From Streptomyces sp. NRRL S-350 (GTDB lineage: Bacteria > Actinomycetota > Actinomycetes > Streptomycetales > Streptomycetaceae), in contig NZ_JOHO01000002.1 of NCBI RefSeq assembly GCF_000719705.1, forward strand, positions 496,001-560,000: a stretch of DNA of 64,000 nt. The letters run 5' to 3'. The translations under genes were made by a program, and so were the position numbers. This document shows, piece after piece, positions 38,321 to 46,164 of the stretch; position 1 is the stretch's first letter, and each line of letters starts with the position of its first letter. The notes under the pieces are model-generated. The model was not told where the DNA came from. It did not search any database and saw only the letters and a list, made by a program, of their open reading frames with translations.

Positions 38321-41176
38321 GTGTTCCGTGGGCGCAGCGGCGGACCCGGGGGAGGGCCCTTGACCACACGACCCGATCCCGGATCCGCCGAGGCACTGCG
38401 GCGGCGTGTCGAGGCGTTGACCGCCGACGCGCCCGACGCGCGCCGCCCGCTGGGCTCCGACGGCCCGTGGTGGTACCTCCGGGATCCGAGGATGCCGGCG
38501 CTGCCGCACGGCTGGAAGCTGCACGTGTCCGCCCGCCCGGGCGAACTGGCCGCCCTACTGGACGTGGTGGTCCCGATCCTGCTGCGCCACACCTGCGACG
38601 CGAAGTTCGCGCGGAGCGCGGCGGTGCTGCAGGAGCTCAACAGCGGCCGGCACGGCGCCGCCGCCGTGGGGAAGGCCGTGACGGTCTACCCCCGGCCCGA
38701 GGAAGTCCACGCTCTGGGGCTGGAGTTGGCGCGGGCCCTGGCCGGGTGGGCCGGTCCCCGGGTGGCGAGCGACCGCCGGATCCGGCCGGACGCCCCGGTG
38801 CACTACCGCTACGGGCCGTTCCGGGTGACGGACGACGAGGCGGAGCGCGGCATGACCGGACCGGACGGCACGGTGTTCCCGGGCCTGGCCGAGGCCCGCT
38901 ACCGCCAACCCCCCTGGGCGGCGGACCCGTTCACCCCGAGCGGCGCCCCCGCCACCCCCGCCCGCCCGGCGACCACCCGCGTCGGCGACGGGCGCTACCG
39001 GATCACCGCGGGCATCACCCGCGCGCCGAGCGGCCACGTCTACCGGGCCGTCGAACTCGCCACCGGGCGCGAGGTGGTGGTCAAACAGGCCCGGGCCTTC
39101 GTCGCCGAGGACGGCGCGGGCACCGACGCGCGCGGCCGGCTGCGGCACGAGCGCCGGGTGCTCGCCGCCCTGGCCGGGGTGCCCGGAGTGCCGCCGCTCG
39201 TCGACTACTTCCGGCACGGCACCGACGAGTACCTGGTCAGCGGCGCCTGTGGGCAGCGCGACCTGCGGCGGTCCGTCCTGACCTGCGGGCCGTACACCGC
39301 ACGGGACGCGGACGGCGCGCAGGACGCGGAGGGCACCGGGGACGGGGACGGCGGCGGGCGCGACGGGTGGGAGCTGGCGCGCGGACTGCTGCGCATCCTG
39401 GATGCGGTGCACGCCCGCGGCGTGGTGGTGTGCGACCTCAAGCCCGCGAACGTCGTCCTCGACCGCGACGGCCGCGCCGCGATCGTCGACTTCGGGGTGA
39501 GCGCCCTGGCCGGCGACCGACCGCCGGGGTCCACCGCGGGCTACGGCCTGCCGGGCGCCACCGGCGACGACCCCACCGAGGACTACTACGCGCTCGGGAG
39601 CACGCTGCACTACGCCCTCACCGGCCTCGACCCCGTCGTGATCGACCCGGATCCGGCGACCAACCGCGACCGCACGGTGGAGTGCCTGCGCGCAGCCCTC
39701 CCGGCGCCGGCGCACCCGTTGGTGGGCCTGGTCGAGGGGCTGCTGGGCCTCGACCGGGCGGAGCGCGCCGCTGCCGCCTCCGCGCTTCGCTCCGGTGGTG
39801 CGGGTGCGGGTGCGGGTGCGGGTGCGGGTGTGGGTGTGGGTGTGGGCGTGGCGGCGGGTGTGGGTGTGGGTGTGGGTGTGGGTGTGGGTGTGGGCGTGGC
39901 GGCGGCGCCCGCCCGGGCCCGGGTGCGGTCCAGGTCGGGGCGAGCGCTGCTGGACGAGGCGCTGGAGCAGACCGTCACCACCTGCGTCCGGATGGCCCGC
40001 GAGCTGGTCGCCGCAGGCCCCGGCGCGGAGCGGCCCCGCACCCTGCTCTCGCTCTACGACGGCGGGGCCGGCCTCGGCCTCGAACTGCTGCAGCACGCGA
40101 ACCGGGCGGACGCCCGCGCGGCCGCCGCCGAGCTGGCCCGCTGGACGGCCGCGCACCCGGCACTCGACCGTCTGGACGGCTCGCTGTACCAGGGCCGGAT
40201 CGGCGTCGAGCTGTTCCTCGCGGAGGCGGCGGCCGTCCTCGGAACGGAAGCGCCGGAGTACCGCGTTCCGGCAGCGACCGGGGCGGCGACGGCTACGGCG
40301 ACGGGGGCGGGGACGGCGACGGCGACGGGGGCGGGGACGGCGACGGGGACGGGGGAGGGGACGGACCAGATCGCGGGTGCGGCCGGGATCGGCACCGGGC
40401 ATCTGCTCCTCGCGGCCCTTGGCTCGGCTCCCGGGCAGGCCCTCCGCGCGATCGCAGGTCCGGGCCCCGGCCCGGCCCCGGCCCGGGGGCCGAACCCGAT
40501 CGTCGACCGGCACCGCGCGGCAGCCGCCGACTGTGCGGCGCGGCTGGTCGCCGGGCCGCTCGACGAGCCCGAGGACGCGCCCAACCCCGGCACCGCCGCC
40601 CTGGCGGAAGGCTTCGCCCACGGCCGCGCGGGCGTCGCCCACTTCCTCCTCGCCATGCCCGACGCGGCGTCGCAGCGCACCGCCCGCCGGATCGTCGACG
40701 GCCTTGCCGCCGACCTGCCCCGGATCGTGGACGCGGCCCGTCGCCCCGGGGCGACCCGCCGCTACCTCTCCTGGTGCCGGGGGCTGGCCGGACTCGGCAC
40801 GCTCCTGGTCCAGGCCGGTCTGCGGCACGGCGACGACGACCTGCTCGCCCTGGCCGCCGACGCGGCCGACGCCTGCCGGGCGCTCGCGCCGAGGACCGCC
40901 CAGGTCTTCCGCTGCTGCGGACTGGCCGGCGTCGGGGACCTCCTGGTCGACCTCGCGACGGCCACCGGGGACGACCGCCACTGGGCCGCGGCCGAGGAGT
41001 TGGCGACGCTCCTGCTCACCCGGGCCGGCGGCCCGCCGGGGAGGCCGGTCCTGCCAGGCCGCCGACCGGACGCCGAGGCGCGCGCATGGGCCGTCGGCAC
41101 CCCCGGCGTCGCCACCTTCCTCCGGCGCCTGTCGCGGCGCGGTGGCCCGGTGCCGGGGCTGCTGCCGCTGCGCTGA
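38321..41176 (+). CDS. class III/IV lanthionine synthetase (lyase-kinase-LanC), LanKC/LanL-like
   Basis: A ~951-residue three-domain enzyme. The N-terminal lyase-like domain includes GWKLHVSARPGELAALLDVV and FARSAAVLQELNSGRHGAAA. The kinase has Lys255 in VVVKQARA, the catalytic loop VVCDLKPANVVLD (Asp372) and DFG (Asp390), which would phosphorylate Ser/Thr of the precursor before elimination. The LanC-like cyclase has WCRG (Cys819) and RCCG (Cys865, Cys866): zinc would be bound by three Cys instead of Cys-Cys-His. A Gly-Ala/Gly-Val repeat links kinase and cyclase, and an Ala/Thr/Gly repeat interrupts the cyclase. The start is uncertain: GTG 38321 or TTG 38360 (after GGGGGAGGG). No transporter or protease gene is adjacent. 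Confidence 0.88.
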   Translation: MFRGRSGGPGGGPLTTRPDPGSAEALRRRVEALTADAPDARRPLGSDGPWWYLRDPRMPALPHGWKLHVSARPGELAALLDVVVPILLRHTCDAKFARSAAVLQELNSGRHGAAAVGKAVTVYPRPEEVHALGLELARALAGWAGPRVASDRRIRPDAPVHYRYGPFRVTDDEAERGMTGPDGTVFPGLAEARYRQPPWAADPFTPSGAPATPARPATTRVGDGRYRITAGITRAPSGHVYRAVELATGREVVVKQARAFVAEDGAGTDARGRLRHERRVLAALAGVPGVPPLVDYFRHGTDEYLVSGACGQRDLRRSVLTCGPYTARDADGAQDAEGTGDGDGGGRDGWELARGLLRILDAVHARGVVVCDLKPANVVLDRDGRAAIVDFGVSALAGDRPPGSTAGYGLPGATGDDPTEDYYALGSTLHYALTGLDPVVIDPDPATNRDRTVECLRAALPAPAHPLVGLVEGLLGLDRAERAAAASALRSGGAGAGAGAGAGVGVGVGVAAGVGVGVGVGVGVGVAAAPARARVRSRSGRALLDEALEQTVTTCVRMARELVAAGPGAERPRTLLSLYDGGAGLGLELLQHANRADARAAAAELARWTAAHPALDRLDGSLYQGRIGVELFLAEAAAVLGTEAPEYRVPAATGAATATATGAGTATATGAGTATGTGEGTDQIAGAAGIGTGHLLLAALGSAPGQALRAIAGPGPGPAPARGPNPIVDRHRAAAADCAARLVAGPLDEPEDAPNPGTAALAEGFAHGRAGVAHFLLAMPDAASQRTARRIVDGLAADLPRIVDAARRPGATRRYLSWCRGLAGLGTLLVQAGLRHGDDDLLALAADAADACRALAPRTAQVFRCCGLAGVGDLLVDLATATGDDRHWAAAEELATLLLTRAGGPPGRPVLPGRRPDAEARAWAVGTPGVATFLRRLSRRGGPVPGLLPLR
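39798..39905. repeat. in-frame GGTGTG/GGTGCG hexamer array (VNTR) in the lanthionine synthetase gene
   Basis: About 108 bp of (GGTGCG)n then (GGTGTG)n units, interrupted by GGCGTGGCG, encoding alternating Gly-Ala and Gly-Val at the kinase-cyclase junction. Hexamer changes would keep the frame. Confidence 0.85.
40276..40366. repeat. in-frame ACGGCG/ACGGGG repeat inside the LanC domain
   Basis: A run of ACGGCGACGGGGGCGGGG-like units encoding Ala-Thr-Gly repeats (ATATATGAGTATATGAGTAT). It sits just before the GAAGIG motif of the cyclase, a place where other family members have a short loop. Confidence 0.8.
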
Positions 41177-41570
41177 AGAGTCCGTCGTCGGGCGGGTGCG
41201 GGCGATCCCGGCCCGCCGTTCGGCATGCCCTTCGGCGTGCCGTTCGGCGTGCTTCCAAGTGCCGTGCGAAGGGCGGTGGTTCGGGTGGCACCACGGGGTG
41301 ACAGGCCGGCGGCCGGTGACGGATCGCTCAAGCGCCGCTAAAGAGGCGGCGGCGATGCGCCGCCGGGGAGCGGACTACCGGCCAATGTGCGGTCCGCCCA
41401 TGCCGCCGGCCTGTGCCCGCGACCTAGACTCGCCGACGGGCGGCGCGACCTCCGGGTCCGAACGGCCCGCGTTCGCCGCACCCACGGGGGGCCCGGCACA
41501 TCCCGCAGCACCCGCTTCGCAGCCGCGTCCCGGATCGTCCGGCACGCCTGCCACCTCAAGGGAGTCCGCC
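41177..41570. other. 394-bp region between the lanthipeptide and thiopeptide loci
   Basis: It begins with three TTCGGC(A/G)TGC units, two of which form a GC-rich hairpin (41221-41242, 8 of 9 pairs plus a G-T), a possible terminator for the lanthionine synthetase. A -10-like TAGACT lies at 41425. I see no gene. Confidence 0.5.
41425..41430 (+). promoter_or_regulatory. candidate -10 box of the thiopeptide operon
   Basis: TAGACT fits the streptomycete TANNNT pattern and would give a leader of about 135 nt before the first precursor gene. No clear -35. Confidence 0.3.
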
Positions 41571-41771
41571 ATGTCCGACACCGCCATGTCCCGTTCCGCT
41601 GCCGCCGAGACCGGTCTTGACCTCCAGGACCTCGACCTCAGCGAGCTGACCGTCACCTCCCTGCGCGACACCGTCGCGCTGCCCGAGAACGGCGCGTCCT
41701 GGGGCTCCTGCTCCTGCCAGGGCTCGTCCTCCTGCGCCCAGCCGCAGACCATGGTCACCCCGATCGCCTGA
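41571..41771 (+). CDS. thiopeptide precursor A1 (lactazole-like)
   Basis: A 66-residue precursor. The leader ends ...LDLSELTVTSLRDTVALPENGA and the core starts at Ser43: SWGSCSCQGSSSCAQPQ then TMVTPIA. From memory, the leader and core are nearly those of lactazole LazA of S. lactacystinaeus, whose core reads SWGSCSCQASSSCAQPQDM; here Gly replaces Ala at core position 9 and the tail is five residues longer. By analogy Ser1 and Ser12 would become dehydroalanines that form the pyridine, Cys5, Cys7 and Cys13 thiazoles, Ser11 an oxazole, giving a 32-membered macrocycle. AAGGGAG sits 6 nt before the ATG; a second ATG at 41586 is in frame. Confidence 0.93.
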   Translation: MSDTAMSRSAAAETGLDLQDLDLSELTVTSLRDTVALPENGASWGSCSCQGSSSCAQPQTMVTPIA

Positions 41772-41825
41772 CGTTCCGTCAGAGCGTCGTCTCGGGACGC
41801 CTCGTCCGAGAATCCGGGCGAGCGC

Positions 41826-42032
41826 ATGCCCGACCCCGCCAGGGGTGAGCTCGCGCTCGGCGAGATCCTCGCCCTCGACGGCCTCGACGGCCTCGACCTG
41901 GGGGAGCTGACCGTCACCGCGCTGCGCGACACCGTCGCGCTGCCCGAGACCGGTGCCTCCGGCGTCCCCGGCTCGACCTCCTGCGGATCGTCGTCCTGCG
42001 CCGTTCCGCACCCGCCGACCCAGAGCTTCTGA
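41826..42032 (+). CDS. thiopeptide precursor A2 (divergent core)
   Basis: A 68-residue second precursor, 54 bp after A1. The leader shares DLxELTVTxLRDTVALPExGA with A1, so the same enzymes should act on it. The core from Ser45 reads SGVPGSTSCGSSSCAVP then HPPTQSF, 24 residues like A1. The SSSC motif that makes the oxazole-Dha-thiazole centre is kept, but shifted by one residue: Ser13 instead of Ser12 would pair with Ser1, predicting a 35-membered ring. The Trp and the CSC pair of A1 are missing; a single Cys9 remains in the ring, with Ser6, Thr7 and Ser8 as dehydration sites. The Shine-Dalgarno sequence is weak. Confidence 0.88.
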   Translation: MPDPARGELALGEILALDGLDGLDLGELTVTALRDTVALPETGASGVPGSTSCGSSSCAVPHPPTQSF

Positions 42033-42056
42033 GGCCGGTGCCCCCGAACCACCAAC

Positions 42057-42090
42057 GGACCCGGCGCGTTCGCGCGGACGCGCCGGGTCC
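42057..42090 (+). terminator. perfect hairpin between precursor genes and biosynthetic genes
   Basis: GGACCCGGCGCGT and its exact complement form a 13-bp stem with an 8-nt loop, 25 bp after the A2 stop and 39 bp before the start of the dehydratase gene. It is likely a partial terminator or processing/stability element that keeps precursor mRNA above enzyme mRNA. Confidence 0.75.
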
Positions 42091-42128
42091 TCCCGTGCAC
42101 CGCCCAGGCCCCGTCGGAGGGAAGCGCC

Positions 42129-44861
42129 ATGCCGAACCGAGCCCTGCCGCGGGGCCTGCCCCCGGCATCGCCACCGGGCGCCCCGCTGCCCGTGCTTCCG
42201 CACCCGGCGTCCGTGCTTCCGCAACCGGCGTCCGTTCTTCCGCAACCGGCGCCCGAGCCCGCGCGGGGGCCGACCGCGACCACGGCGCGCCACGCACTGG
42301 TCCGCGCCACCGTGCTCGCCCGGCCCGCGCAGCCCGCCGCGGCGGCCGCCGTACGGGGCCTGCTGGCCGAACTCGGCGCCGTCGAGGCCGCGGACCACGC
42401 CCTACGGCCCGCCGTCTGCGACGACCTGTACGCCAGCCGCACCGGGCACGACGAGGACTTCCACCGCCGCGTCGTGCTCCCGCTCCGCCGCGACCTCTAC
42501 AACGGGCGCCCGCCCCGCGCCGCCCTGCTCGACCGGCTCGACGGCCTGCCGCAGCGCCTCCCGCGCCTCGCCGCCTGGCTGGACCTGCGGCAACGCCGCA
42601 CCCGGGTGCTCGCCGCGCTCGCCGACGCCCTCCCGCCCGCGCTCGCCGCCGAACGCACCGCCCTCGCCGACCTCTGCCGCGAACCCGCCTTCGCCCGAGC
42701 CGTCGCCCTCACCAGCGGCGACCTGCTGCGCGCCGTCACCCGCACGGCGCGCGGGGCCGGCACAGCCGGCGCGGCCGGTGCGGCCGGGGAGCGGTCCGGC
42801 CGGGCCCGCAAGGAGGAAGCCGCCGTCCTGCGGCACGCCCTGCGGGCCACCACCAAGACCAGCCCGCTCTCCTGGTTCACGGCGGTCGACTGGGCCCCGG
42901 CGGACGGGCGGCCGGACGGTCCGGCGGAGCCCCCGCGCGCGGTCGTCCGGGAGAACCGGACACTGGTCGCCGCCCTCGTCCGAGCCCTCCTCGACGACCC
43001 CCGGCGCAGCCGTACCCTGCCGCACCGGATGGCCGGCGCCGCCCGCGTCGCCGACGGCCGCGCCCACTACCCCCGCAGCGAGGAGGTGTTCGCGGGCGGC
43101 CGCTACCTCGTCACCCGCGAGGAGGAGGTCGCACTCGCCGCCCGGCCCGAACTCGCGCTGCTCGCCTCGATCGCCGACACCCCCGGCACCCCCGACCGCC
43201 TCGCCACCCGCCTCGCCGCCGCCCTCGGCCGCCCGGACGCCGACCCCGCCGTCCACCGGTTCGTCGGCCGACTCCTCGCCGCCAGACTGCTGGTGCCCAC
43301 CGACCCGGTCGACCCGCAGGACCCGCAGCCGCTGCGCAGCCTCGCGGCGTGGCTGCGGCAGTGGCCGGAGGACGCCACGATCGTCACCCGGATCGATCGG
43401 CTCATCGACTGCACGGCGCAGTGGGCGGAAGCCCCGGGCGAACTCCGCCCCGCGCTGCTCGCCGTGCTCGACGACGCCTGGCGCACGCTGCTTGCCCACG
43501 CGGGCCGCCCCGTCCCGGCGGACGCTGCACCGCTCACCGTCCTCAGCGAGGACGTCCACGCCCCCGCCCCGCCGCAGCCCCGGCCCACCGGCGCCGACCG
43601 GTCCGCACTCGCCGAACTCACCGCACTCGCCGAGCTGTTCGACCACGGCCACCTGATGCGCCGGGCCGCCCGCGACCGCTTCGTCGCCCGGTACGGGCCC
43701 GGCGGGGTGTGCGCCACGCCGTGGGAGTTCGGAGCCGACGCCGCACAGGCCTGGGCGGACACCGCCGTACCGGACGAACTCGCTTCCGTGCGAGCCGAGT
43801 TCACCACGATGTCGACGGCCGACGGCGAACTGGTGCTCCCCGCCGAGCCGGTCCGCGCGCTGGCCGCCCGGCTACCCGACTGGACCGCCGCCCGGCCGCT
43901 CAGCTACTCCTGGTTCGTCCAACGCGACACCGTCGACGGCCCGTTGTGCGTCAACCACGTCTACGGCGGCTGGGGACGCTTCACCAGCCGCTTCCTCGAC
44001 GCCGGCGCGTCGCCACGGGCCGCCGCCGACGTCGCCCGGCAGATCCGGCGCGGCCTCGGCGACGGCGCCCGCGCCGCCCAGATCCGGCCCGTAGGCGGCT
44101 TCAACGCCAACCTCCACCCCCTGCTGCTCGCCGACGAGATCGGCCCCGACCGGCAGTGGACCAGCCTCGCCGAGGCCGACCTCGACCTCGTCCACGACAC
44201 CGCCACCGACCAGCTCCGCCTCCGCCTCCGGCGCACCGGCGAGCTACTGGACGTCCTCTACCTGGGCTTCCTCGCCCCGCTGATGCTGCCCCAGCGGCTG
44301 GCGCCGCTGCTCGCCGACCACCCCAACGGCGTCGTCGACTTCCGGCCCGTCCTGCCCCGCACCGCCGTCACCGCACCCGGCGGTACCGTCACGCAGACCC
44401 CGCGGCTGCGCCACCGCCACGTCGTCCTCGCCCGCCGCCGCTGGCACCTCCCGGCCGCCGTCCTCGACACCCTGCGCGCCGACCTCGCCGCCGACCCCGG
44501 CCCCGGCTCCCACACCGGCGGCGTCCCGGCGGCAGCCGCCGCCCGCTGGCGCGCCCTGCTCGGCCTCCCAGAACAGCTCTTCCTCCACCCCGTGCCGGCC
44601 GCCACCACCACCGGCACGCCCGCCGACGCCTTCGTCGCCCACCTGCGCGCCCCCAAGCCCCAACCCGTGGACCTCGGCAACCCCCTGCACCTGCACCACC
44701 TCGCCAAGTGGCTCACCCGGTACCCGAACGGCGTCGTGCTGGAGGAGGCCCTGCCCGCCATCGCCGGCACGGCGGAACCGACCCGGGCGGTCGAACTCGT
44801 GGTGGAGACGTACCGCCCCGGAAGGGCGGGCGTCGGCGCGGCTCGGGAGGGGGCCCGGTGA
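42129..44861 (+). CDS. thiopeptide dehydratase, glutamylation subunit (LanB N-terminal type, LazB-like)
   Basis: A 910-residue protein of the lantibiotic dehydratase N-terminal family. The landmark ALRATTKTSPLSWFTAVDW is the tRNA-Glu-dependent glutamylation signature; the region YGPGGVCATPWEFG and the late RHRHVVLARRRWHLPAAVL also fit. It would attach Glu to Ser/Thr of the precursors; elimination is done by the F protein, so the dehydratase is split. Length and order match LazB of lactazole. An N-terminal Pro-rich tail (PHPASVLPQPASVLPQPAPE) comes from a 21-bp repeat and is probably disordered. GGAGGG lies 8 nt before the ATG. Confidence 0.92.
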   Translation: MPNRALPRGLPPASPPGAPLPVLPHPASVLPQPASVLPQPAPEPARGPTATTARHALVRATVLARPAQPAAAAAVRGLLAELGAVEAADHALRPAVCDDLYASRTGHDEDFHRRVVLPLRRDLYNGRPPRAALLDRLDGLPQRLPRLAAWLDLRQRRTRVLAALADALPPALAAERTALADLCREPAFARAVALTSGDLLRAVTRTARGAGTAGAAGAAGERSGRARKEEAAVLRHALRATTKTSPLSWFTAVDWAPADGRPDGPAEPPRAVVRENRTLVAALVRALLDDPRRSRTLPHRMAGAARVADGRAHYPRSEEVFAGGRYLVTREEEVALAARPELALLASIADTPGTPDRLATRLAAALGRPDADPAVHRFVGRLLAARLLVPTDPVDPQDPQPLRSLAAWLRQWPEDATIVTRIDRLIDCTAQWAEAPGELRPALLAVLDDAWRTLLAHAGRPVPADAAPLTVLSEDVHAPAPPQPRPTGADRSALAELTALAELFDHGHLMRRAARDRFVARYGPGGVCATPWEFGADAAQAWADTAVPDELASVRAEFTTMSTADGELVLPAEPVRALAARLPDWTAARPLSYSWFVQRDTVDGPLCVNHVYGGWGRFTSRFLDAGASPRAAADVARQIRRGLGDGARAAQIRPVGGFNANLHPLLLADEIGPDRQWTSLAEADLDLVHDTATDQLRLRLRRTGELLDVLYLGFLAPLMLPQRLAPLLADHPNGVVDFRPVLPRTAVTAPGGTVTQTPRLRHRHVVLARRRWHLPAAVLDTLRADLAADPGPGSHTGGVPAAAAARWRALLGLPEQLFLHPVPAATTTGTPADAFVAHLRAPKPQPVDLGNPLHLHHLAKWLTRYPNGVVLEEALPAIAGTAEPTRAVELVVETYRPGRAGVGAAREGAR
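42192..42254. repeat. 21-bp tandem repeat coding for the Pro-rich tail of the B protein
   Basis: A 21-bp unit starting CTTCCGCAACCGGCGTCCGT is present about three times (first copy CTTCCGCACCCGGC), adding seven residues (LPQPASV) per copy in frame. Confidence 0.75.
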
Positions 44862-44880
44862 CGGCGCGCCGAACCCCGTC

Positions 44881-44922
44881 GGCCGCCCGTTTCGGGCCTA
44901 CGGCCGCCCGTTTCGGGCCTAC
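44881..44922. repeat. perfect 21-bp tandem repeat with hairpin, between B and C genes
   Basis: Two exact head-to-tail copies of a 21-bp unit, each holding GCCCG-TTT-CGGGC, a 5-bp stem with a 3-nt loop. It lies in the 139-bp gap between the dehydratase and pyridine-synthase genes, the largest gap among the enzyme genes. Confidence 0.85.
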
Positions 44923-45000
44923 GGTCGACGGCGGCGCCAGCCCGTTCGGCCGACTTGCCCGCCCATCCGTCCCGACCCCGCAGAGCCGAGGAGACGTGCG

Positions 45001-46164
45001 ATGAGTGACCCGGCCGACAGCCCCGAGGCCGTGACCGCCTGCGACGTGGTCCTGACCCACTACCAGCCCGTCAAGGCCCGTGCGCTGCGCGAGGCCGTCC
45101 TGCCACAGGCCCGGCGGGCGGCGGCGGACGGGCTGGAGGCCCACGTCGAGCGGCACTGGCGGTTCGGGCCGCACCTGCGGCTACGGCTGCGCGGCCCCTC
45201 CACCCGGGTGACCGCCGCGGCCGAGCGGGCCGCCGAGCGGCTGCGGGCCTGGGCCGCGGCGCACCCGTCCGTCGCCGACCGGAGCGACGAGCAACTGCTG
45301 GCCGAGGCCGCCGTCGCCGGACGGGCGGAGCTGGTGGCGCCGCCGTACGGGCCGCTGGTGCCGGACAACACCGTGCGGGTGGTGCCCGTCGACCCGTCCG
45401 CCGAGCACACCCTGCGGGCACTGATCGGAGCCGAATCCGCCGACCTGCGTGACGAGTTGCTGCGCCTCGGACTCCCCGCCCTCGGCTCGGGCTGCGACTT
45501 CCTCGGCGCCCACGGCGACGCCCCCGAAGCGAGGGTCCAACTCGTCGTCTCGGCGCTCGCGGCGCACGCCGCCGCGCACCCGGACGGGCTGGTCGGCGGC
45601 CACTACTCGATGCTCTCGCACCTGGAGGACTTCCTCGTCCACGAGGACCCGGACGGCAGCCTGCGAGCCGCCTTCGACCGGCGCTGGCAGCGGGTCGGCG
45701 GCACGGTCACGGAACTGGTGGGCCGGATCGCCGCCGACGGCGCACGGGGTTGGGAGCGGGACTGGTCACACTGGTCGACGACGGCCTGGCGACTGGCGGA
45801 GCGGCGGCTGGCGGCCGGGGCCGACCTCGGCGGCCGCCACGACGAGTACCGGGAACGCGCCGCCGCCCTCGGCGACCAGGCCACCGCCGAGCGGTGGAAC
45901 CCCGAACTCCGCACCCGCTACAGCGAGTTCCACCAGCTCCTGCACCGATCCGACCCCGACGGCACCATGTGGACCCGCCCGGACTACCTGATCTACCGGG
46001 CCTGCACCAACGGCCTCTACCGGCTGCTCGCGATCTGCGACGTCCGGCCGGTGGAGCGCTACCTCGCCGCCCACCTGGTGGTCCGCAGCGTGCCCGCGCT
46101 CACCGGGCACCGGTGGCAGGACCGGGTGGACGAAGTCATCGCCGCGGTGGAGGGCGCCGCGTGA
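45001..46164 (+). CDS. thiopeptide pyridine synthase ([4+2] cycloaddition enzyme, LazC-like)
   Basis: A 387-residue protein of the thiopeptide-type bacteriocin biosynthesis family related to the LanB elimination domain. It starts CDVVLTHYQPVKARALREAV then RHWRFGPHLRLRLRGP, the N-terminal beta-sheet signature. GLVGGHYSMLSHLEDFLVHE and PDYLIYRACTNGLYRLLAIC follow, the latter typical of pyridine synthases, from memory. It would join two dehydroalanines, expel the leader peptide and close the macrocycle. Its stop overlaps the GTG of the D gene (GTGA), indicating coupled translation. Confidence 0.9.
   Translation: MSDPADSPEAVTACDVVLTHYQPVKARALREAVLPQARRAAADGLEAHVERHWRFGPHLRLRLRGPSTRVTAAAERAAERLRAWAAAHPSVADRSDEQLLAEAAVAGRAELVAPPYGPLVPDNTVRVVPVDPSAEHTLRALIGAESADLRDELLRLGLPALGSGCDFLGAHGDAPEARVQLVVSALAAHAAAHPDGLVGGHYSMLSHLEDFLVHEDPDGSLRAAFDRRWQRVGGTVTELVGRIAADGARGWERDWSHWSTTAWRLAERRLAAGADLGGRHDEYRERAAALGDQATAERWNPELRTRYSEFHQLLHRSDPDGTMWTRPDYLIYRACTNGLYRLLAICDVRPVERYLAAHLVVRSVPALTGHRWQDRVDEVIAAVEGAA

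Noticed and set aside
39798..39905. GT-rich array considered as a CRISPR or telomere-like repeat
   Set aside because: There are no spacers, the unit is a hexamer in frame with the synthetase, and it encodes a Gly-Val linker.
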